27,400 nt of DNA, taken from positions 1 through 27,400 of the forward strand of contig JACPKO010000086.1 of NCBI GenBank assembly GCA_016186985.1, written 5' to 3'. The stretch is from Candidatus Daviesbacteria bacterium. GTDB lineage: Bacteria; Patescibacteriota; Microgenomatia; Daviesbacterales; UBA10151. Position numbers and translations under genes: made by a program. The notes under the pieces are model-generated. The model ran no database searches. It worked only from the letters and a program-made list of their open reading frames with translations, and was not told the origin of the DNA. How positions within the stretch are numbered: position 1 is the first letter of the stretch; the number at the start of each line of letters is the position of its first letter. Positions 1-9,295 of the stretch are shown here, piece by piece.

Positions 1-1926
1 TCACTGCTGGCCGGGCTCCCTCAGCGTCCTTCGGTTTACTCCCCCTACGGCTCACAACCTGAATTGGCTAAAGTCCGCCAGGCAGAAGTTTTAAGAAGGA
101 TGGTTGAGGATGGATATATCGCTGATGAAGATTCCAACCGGGCAAAAAACCAGGAATTAATTTACAGGACGTCCCAAAATGAAATAGGTTTTAAAGCTCC
201 GCACTTTGTTTTATACGTCAAGCAAAAACTTGAGGAACAATATGACACCAGGACTGTTGAACAGGGCGGATTAAAAGTTGTCACGACTCTTGATTATAAA
301 CTCCAGGAAAAAGTCGAGGATATTTTAAAATCAGAAGTTGATAAGCTTAAAAATTACGAAGTCGGCAATGCAGCCGCAGTAGTTTTAGATCCTAAAACCG
401 GTGAAATTTTATCAATGGCTGGAAGTAAAGATTACTTCGGTGCGTCCGAACCAGAAGGCTGCATAGAAGGGAAAAACTGTGTATTTGAAGGAAACGTTAA
501 TGTTTCTTTAGGCCAGAGACAACCAGGTTCGGCAACCAAGCCGATTACCTATGCCGTGGGTTTGTTAAAAGGATATACCGCCTCACAAGTTTTAATAGAC
601 GTTAAAACCGTTTTTCCGGGCGGTGCTGGTTTACCTGAATATATTCCGGTTAATTATGACGGCCAATATCACGGTCCGACTCAAGTAAGGTATGCACTGG
701 GAAATTCTTATAATATTCCTGCTGTTAAGATGCTTGCTCTGGTCGGCGTAAAAAATGTTTTAGATTTGGGTTACCGGATGGGACTGTCCACCTGGGAGCC
801 AACCGCAGAAAATGTCAGCTCAGTAGGATTGTCTCTGACACTGGGCGGACGGGAAGTTAAACTTCTTGATTTAACATCGGCTTTTGCTGTTTTTGCAAAC
901 CAGGGAAGGAGACAGGAGCCGATCACTATCTTAAAAGTTGAGGATGCCTCCGGTAAAAACCTTTATGAATACCGTCCAACTGACGGGGTTAAGGTGCTGG
1001 ATGAAGGTATCGCTTTTATAATTTCAAATATTTTAGCTGATAACGGAGCAAGAACAGCGGCTTTCGGTTCCAACTCTATTTTGAATATCCCTGGAAAAAC
1101 CGTATCAGTTAAAACCGGTACTACCGACCAAAAGCGCGACAACTGGACGATTGGATATTCTCCTTTGGCAGCAGTTGGTGTTTGGGTTGGAAATAATGAT
1201 AATTCGGTCATGGATCCCAAAATCGCTTCTGGTATAACTGGCGCATCCCCTATTTGGCAAAAAATCATGAACGCCGCGCTGAAAGACAAACCTAATGAAA
1301 CCGTTCCTAAACCTGAAAGCGTCATCGAAGTTGAGATCGACGGGTTAATGGGAGGTCAAGCCAAAGATGGCTCACCCAAGCGCAAGGAATTTTATCAAAA
1401 AGGCACGGAACCTACTTCCGCTGCACCTTCTTATCAGCGTCTTAAAGTTTGCAAGGTTAATCCCCACAGGCAGGCAAATGATGGTGAGGACGCGGAAGAT
1501 AAAGATGTCATACTTTTGAAAGAGGATGACCCGACTGGTGCAAACAAATGGCAGGAAGGAATAAACCAATGGGTTTTAACTGCGGCAAATCCCCTTTTTG
1601 TCGGAACTGATAAAGGGTGCTCGGGTATCCCGGGGTTCTCAACCGCCGGTGGAGACGGAGGGGTTATATCAATTGTCAATATTCCCAATGGAGCTAATGT
1701 TCCCAGGGTTTTTGATGTGCTGGCCCGCGCCAATTCCCCCGCAGGAATAAAAAAAGTAGTTTGGCAACTTGACGGAGCAAATAAATCCACCCAAACAACC
1801 GAGCCTTTTGCTTTTCATGTTGAATTCCCGCAGGGAGATAAAGGATCGCATACGATAACAGTTGAGCTTGAAGATAACAGCGGCGGAAAACACACAAGCA
1901 GTATTGGAGTTACTGTTGCACTGTAA
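1..1926 (+). CDS. Class A penicillin-binding protein (PBP1A-type), 5' partial
   Basis: Bifunctional peptidoglycan glycosyltransferase/transpeptidase acting on lipid II and stem peptides outside the membrane. The frame is open from base 1, where the residues SLLAGLPQ...YSPYG match the end of a family 51 glycosyltransferase domain, so the N-terminus and membrane anchor lie before the window; the ATT/TTG-region codon at 64 is not a real start. The transpeptidase motifs are in order: SATK with the active-site serine at 529-540, SYN at 706-714 and KTGT at 1111-1122. After about base 1330 comes a linker, a cysteine-containing stretch and a C-terminal Ig/fibronectin-like domain of about 85 residues, common in Gram-positive-type PBP1 proteins. 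A separate promoter follows within 40 bases, so it probably ends its transcription unit. The family assignment is secure; the cross-linking type cannot be read from sequence. Confidence 0.95.
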   Translation, partial: SLLAGLPQRPSVYSPYGSQPELAKVRQAEVLRRMVEDGYIADEDSNRAKNQELIYRTSQNEIGFKAPHFVLYVKQKLEEQYDTRTVEQGGLKVVTTLDYKLQEKVEDILKSEVDKLKNYEVGNAAAVVLDPKTGEILSMAGSKDYFGASEPEGCIEGKNCVFEGNVNVSLGQRQPGSATKPITYAVGLLKGYTASQVLIDVKTVFPGGAGLPEYIPVNYDGQYHGPTQVRYALGNSYNIPAVKMLALVGVKNVLDLGYRMGLSTWEPTAENVSSVGLSLTLGGREVKLLDLTSAFAVFANQGRRQEPITILKVEDASGKNLYEYRPTDGVKVLDEGIAFIISNILADNGARTAAFGSNSILNIPGKTVSVKTGTTDQKRDNWTIGYSPLAAVGVWVGNNDNSVMDPKIASGITGASPIWQKIMNAALKDKPNETVPKPESVIEVEIDGLMGGQAKDGSPKRKEFYQKGTEPTSAAPSYQRLKVCKVNPHRQANDGEDAEDKDVILLKEDDPTGANKWQEGINQWVLTAANPLFVGTDKGCSGIPGFSTAGGDGGVISIVNIPNGANVPRVFDVLARANSPAGIKKVVWQLDGANKSTQTTEPFAFHVEFPQGDKGSHTITVELEDNSGGKHTSSIGVTVAL

Positions 1927-1927
1927 G

Positions 1928-1957
1928 TTGACTTTGAATTTGTTTTAGTCAGATAAT
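1928..1957 (+). promoter_or_regulatory. Sigma-70-type promoter, leaderless geometry
   Basis: TTGACT at 1928-1933 and GATAAT at 1952-1957 are 18 bases apart. The ATG at 1963 begins only 5 bases after the -10 box, so the transcript should start at or next to the start codon. Confidence 0.55.
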
Positions 1958-1962
1958 AGTTT

Positions 1963-2448
1963 ATGGACAGGAAAAAGATTGTCTTAATTGCGGTTGTTGT
2001 CTCGCTTGTTATCATTTTAATCTCAATAATACTTAGAGTTTTTGTCTTTACCGGCAGCAACGGTCCCTTCAAATCCCTTCCCTCTTTAGAAAATAGCCAG
2101 ACAGCAACTGAATCAGGAATCACCGGATCAGATCAGGCACAAAGCCTGCCTGTCAGCTACAACCAGCCTGCTGTCAGAGGCGCTATTGTAAGGTACATCT
2201 TTGAGATTAAATTAAAGGAAATTAAAGGCAGTTTTCCTGTTTTAGAATTAACTCCTGAGGTTGAAATCACAGATGGACCTAAGTTTGTAACCAATAAAAA
2301 TACTCTTTACTTCACTGAAAAACTGGATAAAAGGACCCCTGCAACCACGCCTAGCCTGAAGCCAGGTCAAAAGGTAAAAATAGCCATATATTATGACTTT
2401 TTCAGGAAAAGCTGGACTTTGACAGGTGTGTCAGTAGTCCAGCCTTAG
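1963..2448 (+). CDS. Single-span membrane protein of unknown function
   Basis: 161 residues. MDRKK is followed by one strongly hydrophobic segment (about residues 5-30), then a Ser/Thr/Gln-rich linker and an extracytoplasmic domain of about 100 residues rich in beta-prone residues, Lys and Pro. The predicted orientation is N-in with the C-terminal domain outside. I recognise no family. It lies 36 bases downstream of the penicillin-binding protein with its own promoter. The start is chosen because the -10 element ends 5 bases upstream and no earlier in-frame ATG exists. It could be an envelope accessory protein; that is guesswork from context. Confidence 0.75.
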   Translation: MDRKKIVLIAVVVSLVIILISIILRVFVFTGSNGPFKSLPSLENSQTATESGITGSDQAQSLPVSYNQPAVRGAIVRYIFEIKLKEIKGSFPVLELTPEVEITDGPKFVTNKNTLYFTEKLDKRTPATTPSLKPGQKVKIAIYYDFFRKSWTLTGVSVVQP

Positions 2449-2459
2449 GCTCAGTTTAG

Positions 2460-2488
2460 TTGAATTTCTTACATAAATATGGTATTCT
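2460..2488 (+). promoter_or_regulatory. Sigma-70-type promoter for the Tat-type secreted protein
   Basis: TTGAAT at 2460-2465, 17-base spacer, TATTCT at 2483-2488. The ATG at 2502 is 13 bases after the -10 box, giving a leader of only about 6 bases. Confidence 0.5.
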
Positions 2489-2501
2489 CTAGCCTATATC
2501 T

Positions 2502-3551
2502 ATGCAATTAACGCCTGAACTACCACAACCCAGTTTATCTGAAGGGATTTCCAATTCCGGAGCTCAGACTCATTTGATTGACAGCTTAGCCAGATTATTA
2601 GCAAGTAATCTAACCCGAAGAGAGGTCTTAAAGGGAGCAGCCGGACTTATGATTGCGGGAATTTTCGGTTCAAGAGCAAATCGCGCCTCTGCTCAAGAAG
2701 CAACTACTGCTTCTTCTCAACTCTATGATGGCCCGGGCCAAGCATCTGCAGCTGATATTAACCCTTGTGGTCCTGAAACCAAGGTACTTGAACTCTGTTT
2801 TGATAACAGACCTAATGAGGATGGTTCAATTAAAACCCCGGATCAACAGGGAGTTTATAGAAGATTTCTAAGAGCTGGACACCCAGAAGATCAATCCACT
2901 CCATTTTTTAGAGCAGTTTGTCCAGATGGAGCATTCCCAGGAGCAGAAGATCCACAAACCTGTATAGATCAAGTGGCTCAAGTGCCTGTACCACGCGCTA
3001 CTATGGCAGACTTAGCTGATCCTGCAAGAGCAACTAAATTCGCAAGTTCTCTCGCAGTCCCAGCTGCAGAACCAACTGCTGCCCCCTCGCCTGAACCAGT
3101 AGCAGCCGAACCCGTTTCAGAACCACCGGCACAAGCATCTCCATGCGAAACATTATTAGGCACACCTCTTGCTTCGTTAAATAAATTAACTAATCCTAGA
3201 ATTGCCCGAAATGATCGGATTAATTGGGATGATGGTTTCCCCAAACCCTTAGAAAATCTATTAGACTCAGGTGGAAATATCCCTAACAATAGTGGGAAGT
3301 TTTGGACTTTTCTTGACCGGAGTGAATTAAATCCAGGGGATAGAATTGGCAATACTCCTTATAAAGAAGTAAACGGTCAATGCTTAGCGGCTACACCAAA
3401 TCCAGATTCTGTAATAAAAAATCCTTCGGGATCGACTGCATTCCCTTTCTATATCAACAACCCAAATGCAGCTGTTGGAAAATGGTACGGGTATTTCACA
3501 ATAAATGGCCAAGGAGCCATAAGAGTCCCTTTTCGTATTGTCCCCTCTTAA
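2502..3551 (+). CDS. Secreted protein with twin-arginine (Tat) signal, unknown function
   Basis: 349 residues. After about 37 N-terminal residues comes TRREVLKGAAGLMIAGIFG, a good twin-arginine signal (S/T-R-R-x-x-x-K then a mildly hydrophobic stretch), and a probable signal-peptidase site near ASAQE. The mature part has two segments: an N-terminal one with paired cysteines (NPCGP, ELCF, AVCP, TCID) and a C-terminal one of about 130 residues. They are joined by a Pro/Ala/Glu linker near residues 185-215 that looks like a flexible surface spacer. The final domain, ending in PFRIVPS, is rich in aromatic and Gly residues and is probably beta-structured. I do not recognise either domain. Tat export suggests folding or a cofactor before secretion, but the substrate role cannot be told. 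A second Tat-type protein lies at 14464-15417. Confidence 0.8.
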   Translation: MQLTPELPQPSLSEGISNSGAQTHLIDSLARLLASNLTRREVLKGAAGLMIAGIFGSRANRASAQEATTASSQLYDGPGQASAADINPCGPETKVLELCFDNRPNEDGSIKTPDQQGVYRRFLRAGHPEDQSTPFFRAVCPDGAFPGAEDPQTCIDQVAQVPVPRATMADLADPARATKFASSLAVPAAEPTAAPSPEPVAAEPVSEPPAQASPCETLLGTPLASLNKLTNPRIARNDRINWDDGFPKPLENLLDSGGNIPNNSGKFWTFLDRSELNPGDRIGNTPYKEVNGQCLAATPNPDSVIKNPSGSTAFPFYINNPNAAVGKWYGYFTINGQGAIRVPFRIVPS

Positions 3552-3560
3552 ATTAATTCA

Positions 3561-3589
3561 TTGCAAGGTTAGATCATTTTTGTCATACT
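3561..3589 (+). promoter_or_regulatory. Promoter with leaderless geometry
   Basis: TTGCAA at 3561-3566, 17 bases, CATACT at 3584-3589, then exactly 7 bases to the ATG at 3597. The predicted transcription start coincides with the start codon. Confidence 0.45.
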
Positions 3590-3596
3590 AAAATTA

Positions 3597-5027
3597 ATGC
3601 GGTTTCTGTCCACCCTAACCATATTTATATTCCTTACAAGTAACCCTATTTTTTATATCACTCCTCTATATGCTCAAGAAGAGGGAGGAGATCCAGAAGG
3701 TGGCGGGGGTGGGTTTGATTTTGGTGGATTTGATGGAGGATTTGGGGGTTTTGATTTTGGAGGACTTGGAGGTGGTGGCCCGACAGAAACAGGAGGTGGA
3801 CCTGGAGGAAGTGATTTAGGAGGAGGTGGTGCAGGTGAAGGAGCAGGAAGTGATTCTGGAGGCCCCATAGATAGTGATGATTATGGTGATCCTGGAGCAG
3901 GTAATGGATCAGATAATAATGATGGTTCTAATCCTGATGGAGGGAATGGGATTGAAGGTTCAGATAGCAGTACTGATGACAGCGGGAATAAAGTTACTTT
4001 AAGTCTTAAGGCTGATTATTTTTGTACCTCAGGTTATATAAAGTTAAGCTGGACTGCTATGGAAAACAGGCAGTACAGGTTATATAAAGATGGTACTCAG
4101 GTTCCCGGCAGTCCATTTGCCGGTGATGTCTTAAGTTTTGATGATCATGCTGTTACCTTTGCAGAAAAAGCAGATATTAAGTATTCCCTTGAATATATTA
4201 GCGTTAATAAAAAAGGTAAGGAGAAAGTCACAGATAAAATAGATGTAACTGCCCTTGCTCCCTGTGCCCCTCCTTCTGTACCTGTATTTACAAGAATATC
4301 TGACAGGTGTGTCAATAGCCTTCCTGAGGTAACAATCAGGTGGGATAAGACAGACCGTACTACATATTATGAAGTCTGGAGATCTCCTACTGGTATAACC
4401 AGTAAAAGAGATGGGAGTTTACTTACCTATCCTGATCCCCATTTTGGGGAAGGATCTAATGCTAACAAATTTAGCTTCAATGACCCTAAAAATAGTGTTG
4501 TTGTGAATCAGGCCCCGAAGCAGAAAACAATCTATTACTATAAAATAATCTCTGTAGGCCCTGGAGCCCCTGATGGAAGGACCCCTTCTAACTGGGTAGG
4601 CCTGAGGACAAGGCAGTGTCCTTTGCCTACAGTAAGTCTATTCTTAACCGCTAACGGAATAACAAAATCATCCAGTGACGTCCCTTACTTAACTGTCAAA
4701 CAAAATATCCCTGTAACCATCTCCTGGAATACAACTGATATCCCTGCAGGACCTGATGCCTGCACTGCTTCCATACCCTCAACTAACCCTATACCTTCTG
4801 CTGCATTAACCTCTGCCTGGAGTAATAATAAAGCAGAGGCAGGAAGAGAGGCCCTGCCCTTAATCTCCGATATTGGTAGTTACCATTTTAAGCTAACATG
4901 CCAAAACGCCCGTGGGGTAGACTATACCTCAGCCATTATCTTAACGGTTGACCAAACCCTGAAACCCTATTTCAAGACAACAGGAGGGGATGTTCATACT
5001 AATAAAAGGATTTATATATCACAATAA
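3597..5027 (+). CDS. Secreted Gly/Asp-rich protein with fibronectin-like domains
   Basis: 476 residues. A signal peptide covers about residues 1-27 (hydrophobic core, cleavage near LYAQE). Residues 28-125 are a low-complexity stretch dominated by Gly with Phe, Asp and Ser, likely unstructured and perhaps calcium-binding or adhesive. Then come at least two fibronectin-III/Ig-like modules (about residues 135-220 and 225-340; repeated W, Y.L/YYxVW and YYKI patterns) and a third beta domain to about 450. The end, KPYFKTTGGDVHTN, looks like the opening of a module that normally continues, so the protein may be C-terminally truncated. It is probably a surface adhesin or stalk; this is inferred from architecture. 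Confidence 0.8.
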   Translation: MRFLSTLTIFIFLTSNPIFYITPLYAQEEGGDPEGGGGGFDFGGFDGGFGGFDFGGLGGGGPTETGGGPGGSDLGGGGAGEGAGSDSGGPIDSDDYGDPGAGNGSDNNDGSNPDGGNGIEGSDSSTDDSGNKVTLSLKADYFCTSGYIKLSWTAMENRQYRLYKDGTQVPGSPFAGDVLSFDDHAVTFAEKADIKYSLEYISVNKKGKEKVTDKIDVTALAPCAPPSVPVFTRISDRCVNSLPEVTIRWDKTDRTTYYEVWRSPTGITSKRDGSLLTYPDPHFGEGSNANKFSFNDPKNSVVVNQAPKQKTIYYYKIISVGPGAPDGRTPSNWVGLRTRQCPLPTVSLFLTANGITKSSSDVPYLTVKQNIPVTISWNTTDIPAGPDACTASIPSTNPIPSAALTSAWSNNKAEAGREALPLISDIGSYHFKLTCQNARGVDYTSAIILTVDQTLKPYFKTTGGDVHTNKRIYISQ

Positions 5028-5056
5028 AATTAATTAAGTCTAGGCTGAGTGAGTAT

Positions 5057-5084
5057 TTGACTTTAAACTGAATACTCCTAGAAT
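5057..5084 (+). promoter_or_regulatory. Promoter with leaderless geometry
   Basis: TTGACT at 5057-5062, 16 bases, TAGAAT at 5079-5084, then exactly 7 bases to the ATG at 5092. No Shine-Dalgarno sequence fits between. Confidence 0.6.
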
Positions 5085-5091
5085 ATATTGT

Positions 5092-6822
5092 ATGCAACGA
5101 TCTCTGTTTCGCTTCAGGTTCATCCTGGGCTTGATAGCCGCAGGATTTCTCCTTTATTTTAATATCCTGTTTAATGACTTTGTCTGGGATGATTTTGACC
5201 AGCTTGTCCGTAACGACGCCGTACACTCTGCTGCAAATATCCAGTATTTCTTCTCAGGGAGTACTTTTTATTCGGGCGGAGGTGAAAAACTAATTGGTCT
5301 ATATTACAAGCCGCTCATGCCTATGTTTTTTTCAATAATTTATACCTTTTTCGGTCCTCAGGCGGCTTTTTTCCATCTATTCCAGCTGATTATTCATATT
5401 TCAAGCTCTGTGTTATTGTTTCTATTTTTGAAGCAATTCTTTAAAGAGTGGCAGGCATTTTTGGCTTCACTGGTTTTTTTAGTCCACCCGATTAATGTTG
5501 AAACAGTAGCGTACATCTCTGCCCTGCAAGATACTCTTTTTTTCTTCTTCGGAATTTTATCCTTAATTTTAATCCGGCAGGGAGGTGATAAATTTTTACA
5601 TTATGCAGTCCTGTCGATTCTTCTGCTTTGCTCGATACTTTCAAAAGAAACAGGATTTCTTTATATTCTTATAAGCTTAGTGTATGGTTTCCTGTTTAAG
5701 AAAAAGTTTTTCTTGAAGATATTTTTCTCAGTCACTGCAACTCTCAGTACATACGCAATTCTCAGGTTCGGGATTGCGCAGGTTTATTATCAGCAGGCAG
5801 GACTCGCGCCAATAATCAGAGCCTCCTTTGAGGAGCGGCTTTTAACGATCCCCAAAATATTTTTCTATTACTTTAAGACATTTTTTTACCCTAACGAGCT
5901 TGCCATCTCCCAGCACTGGCTTGTCAAAACCCCTTCCGGATTTAGTGACTTTTATCTGCCTTTAGGTTTCGGGCTTGCTCTTGCATTAATCCTGTTTAAC
6001 ATCGGGCTTATTATCTGGAAGAAAAACCGCGATTCCTTTAAACCCTACCTTTTCTTCATAATCTGGCTCGGTTTGGGACTTGGTTTAAACAGCAATATTG
6101 TACCTTTGGATATGACGGTTGCCGACAGATGGTTCTATTTTCCTGCGGTGGGACTGATTGGAATTATTGCTGTTTCCTTAACCAGCCTGAAAATCAAAAA
6201 CGACTTAATCAAGTCAAACGGCTTATTGATCATAATAATTATCACGGCCTTTTTATCGGTACGCACAAGTATAAGGACTTTTGACTGGAGGAATATTTAT
6301 ACACTTTATTCCCATGACGTTAAAATTAATAATGACAGCTTTGATCTGCAGAATAATTACGGAGTTTCTCTGTACAGACAAACCCGCTATAACGAGGCTA
6401 AAGCGGAATTTGAAAAATCTATAAGCCTGGCTCCATACTGGTATACCAGCTGGCATAATCTTGGCTTAATATACGAAAGGGATAAACAATTTGATAAAGC
6501 AAAAGAGTCATATCAAAAGACGATTGACCTTTCAGGAGGTGCTTATTTCGGATACATTAGCTTAGCCAGGCTCATATTAATGGATGAGGACCCGAAAGAG
6601 GCAAGGGAAATTGCATCTTTAGCTATAAAAAAATATCCTAAAAACCCGGAGCTCTGGCTTCTTCTGTCATTATCCGAATATAAATTAAAGAACAAAGATG
6701 CTGCACTTGCTGCTGCGCAAACCTCATACTCCTTACTTTCTGACAGTAAGGCAGCGTTTGTATTAGACAGTATTACAAAAGACAAAGAAATCAATCTTGA
6801 ACAAATTTATTTCTTTAAGTAG
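5092..6822 (+). CDS. GT-C-type membrane glycosyltransferase-like protein with TPR domain (TMTC-like)
   Basis: 576 residues. About ten membrane segments fill residues 8-410. The first loop has FVWDDFDQL with acidic residues where GT-C transferases bind metal or lipid-linked sugar donor; FHLFQLIIH, VHPINVETVAYISALQD and YKPL are typical of the TMTC/DUF1736 group and its bacterial relatives. Residues about 415-545 hold three or four tetratricopeptide repeats (NYGVSLYRQTRYNEAKAEF and following). The likely role is transfer of a polyprenyl-linked sugar to secreted proteins or glycan, with the TPR part binding a partner. The next gene has the same membrane-plus-TPR layout. Substrate unknown. The start is fixed by the promoter 7 bases upstream. 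Confidence 0.8.
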   Translation: MQRSLFRFRFILGLIAAGFLLYFNILFNDFVWDDFDQLVRNDAVHSAANIQYFFSGSTFYSGGGEKLIGLYYKPLMPMFFSIIYTFFGPQAAFFHLFQLIIHISSSVLLFLFLKQFFKEWQAFLASLVFLVHPINVETVAYISALQDTLFFFFGILSLILIRQGGDKFLHYAVLSILLLCSILSKETGFLYILISLVYGFLFKKKFFLKIFFSVTATLSTYAILRFGIAQVYYQQAGLAPIIRASFEERLLTIPKIFFYYFKTFFYPNELAISQHWLVKTPSGFSDFYLPLGFGLALALILFNIGLIIWKKNRDSFKPYLFFIIWLGLGLGLNSNIVPLDMTVADRWFYFPAVGLIGIIAVSLTSLKIKNDLIKSNGLLIIIIITAFLSVRTSIRTFDWRNIYTLYSHDVKINNDSFDLQNNYGVSLYRQTRYNEAKAEFEKSISLAPYWYTSWHNLGLIYERDKQFDKAKESYQKTIDLSGGAYFGYISLARLILMDEDPKEAREIASLAIKKYPKNPELWLLLSLSEYKLKNKDAALAAAQTSYSLLSDSKAAFVLDSITKDKEINLEQIYFFK

Positions 6823-6952
6823 TCAGATTTCATTTTTTTTTTAAAAATTGGTTAATTTTGATGAATATATCAGTCTATATTTTAGAGTCTACTAATATAT
6901 CTAAAGGTTAGTTAAGCACTCATTTTTAAAGCCAAAAAACCTTTTTTCAGGG

Positions 6953-6981
6953 TTGACAACAGCAGAAAATAAATCTACATT
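6953..6981 (+). promoter_or_regulatory. Sigma-70-type promoter upstream of the O-antigen-ligase-like gene
   Basis: TTGACA at 6953-6958, 17 bases, TACATT at 6976-6981. The predicted start near 6988 would place the hairpin at 6989-7005 at the very 5' end of the mRNA. Confidence 0.6.
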
Positions 6982-6988
6982 AATGAAA

Positions 6989-7005
6989 CCCCGATTAAAT
7001 CGGGG
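6989..7005 (+). promoter_or_regulatory. Predicted 5'-terminal mRNA hairpin
   Basis: ccccgattaaatcgggg forms a 7-bp stem with a 3-base loop, beginning at the predicted transcription start and ending 11 bases before the ATG at 7017. Such 5' stem-loops can protect mRNA from decay or present the start codon; the function here is inferred. Confidence 0.5.
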
Positions 7006-7016
7006 TAGATCAAAAA

Positions 7017-9275
7017 ATGCGCGACAATCTTTCCGCCATAATAGAAAAGCTAATTTTCGGGATTCTGGTTGCGGTAGCTGCCCTCACTCCACTATTATTT
7101 ACAAGCTTAACGACTGAATTTTTTGAAATACCCAAAATTGCATTTTTAGCTGCTGCTGTACTGATTTTACTCGTTCTTTGGTCTTTTTCCTGGGTCCTTC
7201 AAGGTAAGGTTATTATTACACGCACGCCTCTTGACATACCTCTTTTATTACTTGCTATAACTGTCCTGATTTCAACTTTTTTGTCAACTTCAACTTACGT
7301 TTCAATATTTGGCAACTTCCCCAGGGTCCATGGCAGCGCAATTGCCTGGATTATATATATATTGTTATATTTTATAGCTGCATCCAATATAAGAACTGTA
7401 GTCCAGGGAAGAATTATTATCTTTGCTTTAATCGCAAGCGTAATTATTAACTCGGCAGTTGCCGTTTTCTCCTATTTCGGGATCTATCTTCCCTTATCAT
7501 TTGCCAAAAATATGGTTTTTAATCCAAGCGGAAGCAGTTTTTCAGCAGCCGCAATGATATTGCTGCTTCTTCCTATTGTATATACACACATTATTAAGCC
7601 CACTAAAATACTCGGGCTTCCCCTCTCTCTTATTGCTGCAGCTGTATTCGGTATAACCTTAGTTCTGGTGGGCAGTTTAAATTTGATTGTATTGGGCGTG
7701 GCCGTGGTTTTACTGGTAATTTTACTCTCGGACAAAAAAAACCTCAAAGATAAGCTTCCGTTTTTACTGGCCCCTTTAATAATTTCTGTTTTAATTTTTG
7801 CCTTAGGGTTTATTCCCCTGGCCAAGAAAAACCCTTTACAAGTTAAGAGGGAAGCTTTTAATGCTTCCTTTAAAGAGATCCAGCTTCCTATCGTAGCCAG
7901 CTGGAAGGTTGCAATTTCCTCTTTCCGGGACAGGCCGGCTTTTGGCAGCGGGCCTTCGACATTCCTGTTCAATTTTACCCAGTACAAACCGCCAGGCATT
8001 AATTTAACACAGCTTTGGAATTTGCGTTTTGACACCGGATTTAATGAGTACCTTCAAGTCCTGGCCACACTCGGAGCCCTTGGATTTTTAGCTTTCTTAT
8101 CAGCCGTCTTAATGATGTTTAAGATAGCCTCAAAGGTTATAAAAAGCGAAGACAGCTTAACAGCGGGTTTGGGATTATCAATATTTACTTTAATACTTAT
8201 ACTCGCGCTGCATACCTCCACTCCTGTCACCTGGGTTTTGGGTATTTTAATTATTGCCTCATTAATTGCGCTCAGGAAATCAGAGGGCAAGGTTGAAGAA
8301 TTTACCCTCGGGATAAAAACCCAAAAGATTACGCAAAGAACCGGAATCAGCTCTGCATCTTTTGACAACATGATCACCGGCGATGTCTTACCAATAATTT
8401 TGTTCATACCCATTATTATTTTATCTCTTGTAGGGATGTGGCAGACTTACCGGGTGGTTTCAGCAGATGTCTATCACAGGATGGGACTTAACTCTATATC
8501 ACAAAAAGGATTAACTGTTTATGATCACTTAAGGAAAGCCGAAAATTTAAATCCGTTAATAGACTTGTACAGGACAGATATGGCCCAGACTAACTTCCTG
8601 ATAGCCAATGCCATTGCCCAGGCCAAAGCCCCAAATGAAGCCAGCCCCCAGGGATCTTTGACTGACCAGGATAAAGCTAACATCCAGCAGTTTCTTTCGC
8701 AATCAATCAATGAGGCCCGTGCGGGAGTTGCTTTATCACCCCGAAGCGCCCAAAACTGGGAAATACTAGCTTCAATATACCGCCAAATTACTGGTGTTGC
8801 ACAAAACGCACTTCAGTTTTCTCTGGATGGTTACGGCAGGGCTATTAACCTGGACCCCTACAATCCTTTACTCAGGCTTAATGTCGGGGGTCTATATTAT
8901 TCAATTAAAAATTACGACATGGCAATCCGGTTCTTCGACGATGCAGTTAACTTAAAACCTGACTTTGCAAATGCTTATTACAACTTATCAATAGCCCTGC
9001 GGGATAAAGGAAACCTTAAGGAAGCTGAGGCTATTGGTGAGAAAGTCGTCCAATTACTCCAGACTAATACCGAAAACCCTGACTATAAAGTTGCAGCTGA
9101 TTACTTAAAAGATTTGAAGGCCAGGATAGCTACAGGCAGTGCCCAAAACTCCGGCATCACAGCTCCCGCAGGTACACAAAATGGAGCTTTGACAAACCCA
9201 AGGCTGCCGCAAGTCCCATTGGATCAGCTGCAAAATGAGCCTAATGTTGCCACCCCGCCTGCTGTGAAAAAGTGA
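7017..9275 (+). CDS. O-antigen ligase/polymerase-like membrane protein with C-terminal TPR repeats
   Basis: 752 residues. About eleven membrane segments lie in residues 10-420 and another near 455-475. A large outside loop (about residues 275-350, with RDRPAFGSGPSTFLFNFTQYKP) matches the Wzy_C/O-antigen ligase pattern, where Arg and Gly-rich loop residues handle a lipid-linked glycan. Residues about 490-700 contain tetratricopeptide repeats (LDPYNPLLRLNVGGLYY, LKPDFANAYYNLSIALRDKG). The tail is a Pro/Asn/Gln-rich linker. It probably joins or polymerises lipid-linked glycan on the outer face of the membrane, or glycosylates pilin-like proteins, as in PglL/WaaL relatives. With the preceding GT-C/TPR gene it suggests a protein-glycosylation pair. 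Confidence 0.8.
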   Translation: MRDNLSAIIEKLIFGILVAVAALTPLLFTSLTTEFFEIPKIAFLAAAVLILLVLWSFSWVLQGKVIITRTPLDIPLLLLAITVLISTFLSTSTYVSIFGNFPRVHGSAIAWIIYILLYFIAASNIRTVVQGRIIIFALIASVIINSAVAVFSYFGIYLPLSFAKNMVFNPSGSSFSAAAMILLLLPIVYTHIIKPTKILGLPLSLIAAAVFGITLVLVGSLNLIVLGVAVVLLVILLSDKKNLKDKLPFLLAPLIISVLIFALGFIPLAKKNPLQVKREAFNASFKEIQLPIVASWKVAISSFRDRPAFGSGPSTFLFNFTQYKPPGINLTQLWNLRFDTGFNEYLQVLATLGALGFLAFLSAVLMMFKIASKVIKSEDSLTAGLGLSIFTLILILALHTSTPVTWVLGILIIASLIALRKSEGKVEEFTLGIKTQKITQRTGISSASFDNMITGDVLPIILFIPIIILSLVGMWQTYRVVSADVYHRMGLNSISQKGLTVYDHLRKAENLNPLIDLYRTDMAQTNFLIANAIAQAKAPNEASPQGSLTDQDKANIQQFLSQSINEARAGVALSPRSAQNWEILASIYRQITGVAQNALQFSLDGYGRAINLDPYNPLLRLNVGGLYYSIKNYDMAIRFFDDAVNLKPDFANAYYNLSIALRDKGNLKEAEAIGEKVVQLLQTNTENPDYKVAADYLKDLKARIATGSAQNSGITAPAGTQNGALTNPRLPQVPLDQLQNEPNVATPPAVKK

Positions 9276-9295
9276 TTAGAGAACCGCTTCGCTAG

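Noticed and set aside
6983..7118. Small ORF from an ATG just before the hairpin at 6989
   Set aside because: The predicted transcript begins after this ATG, and the frame runs out of phase into the real gene.
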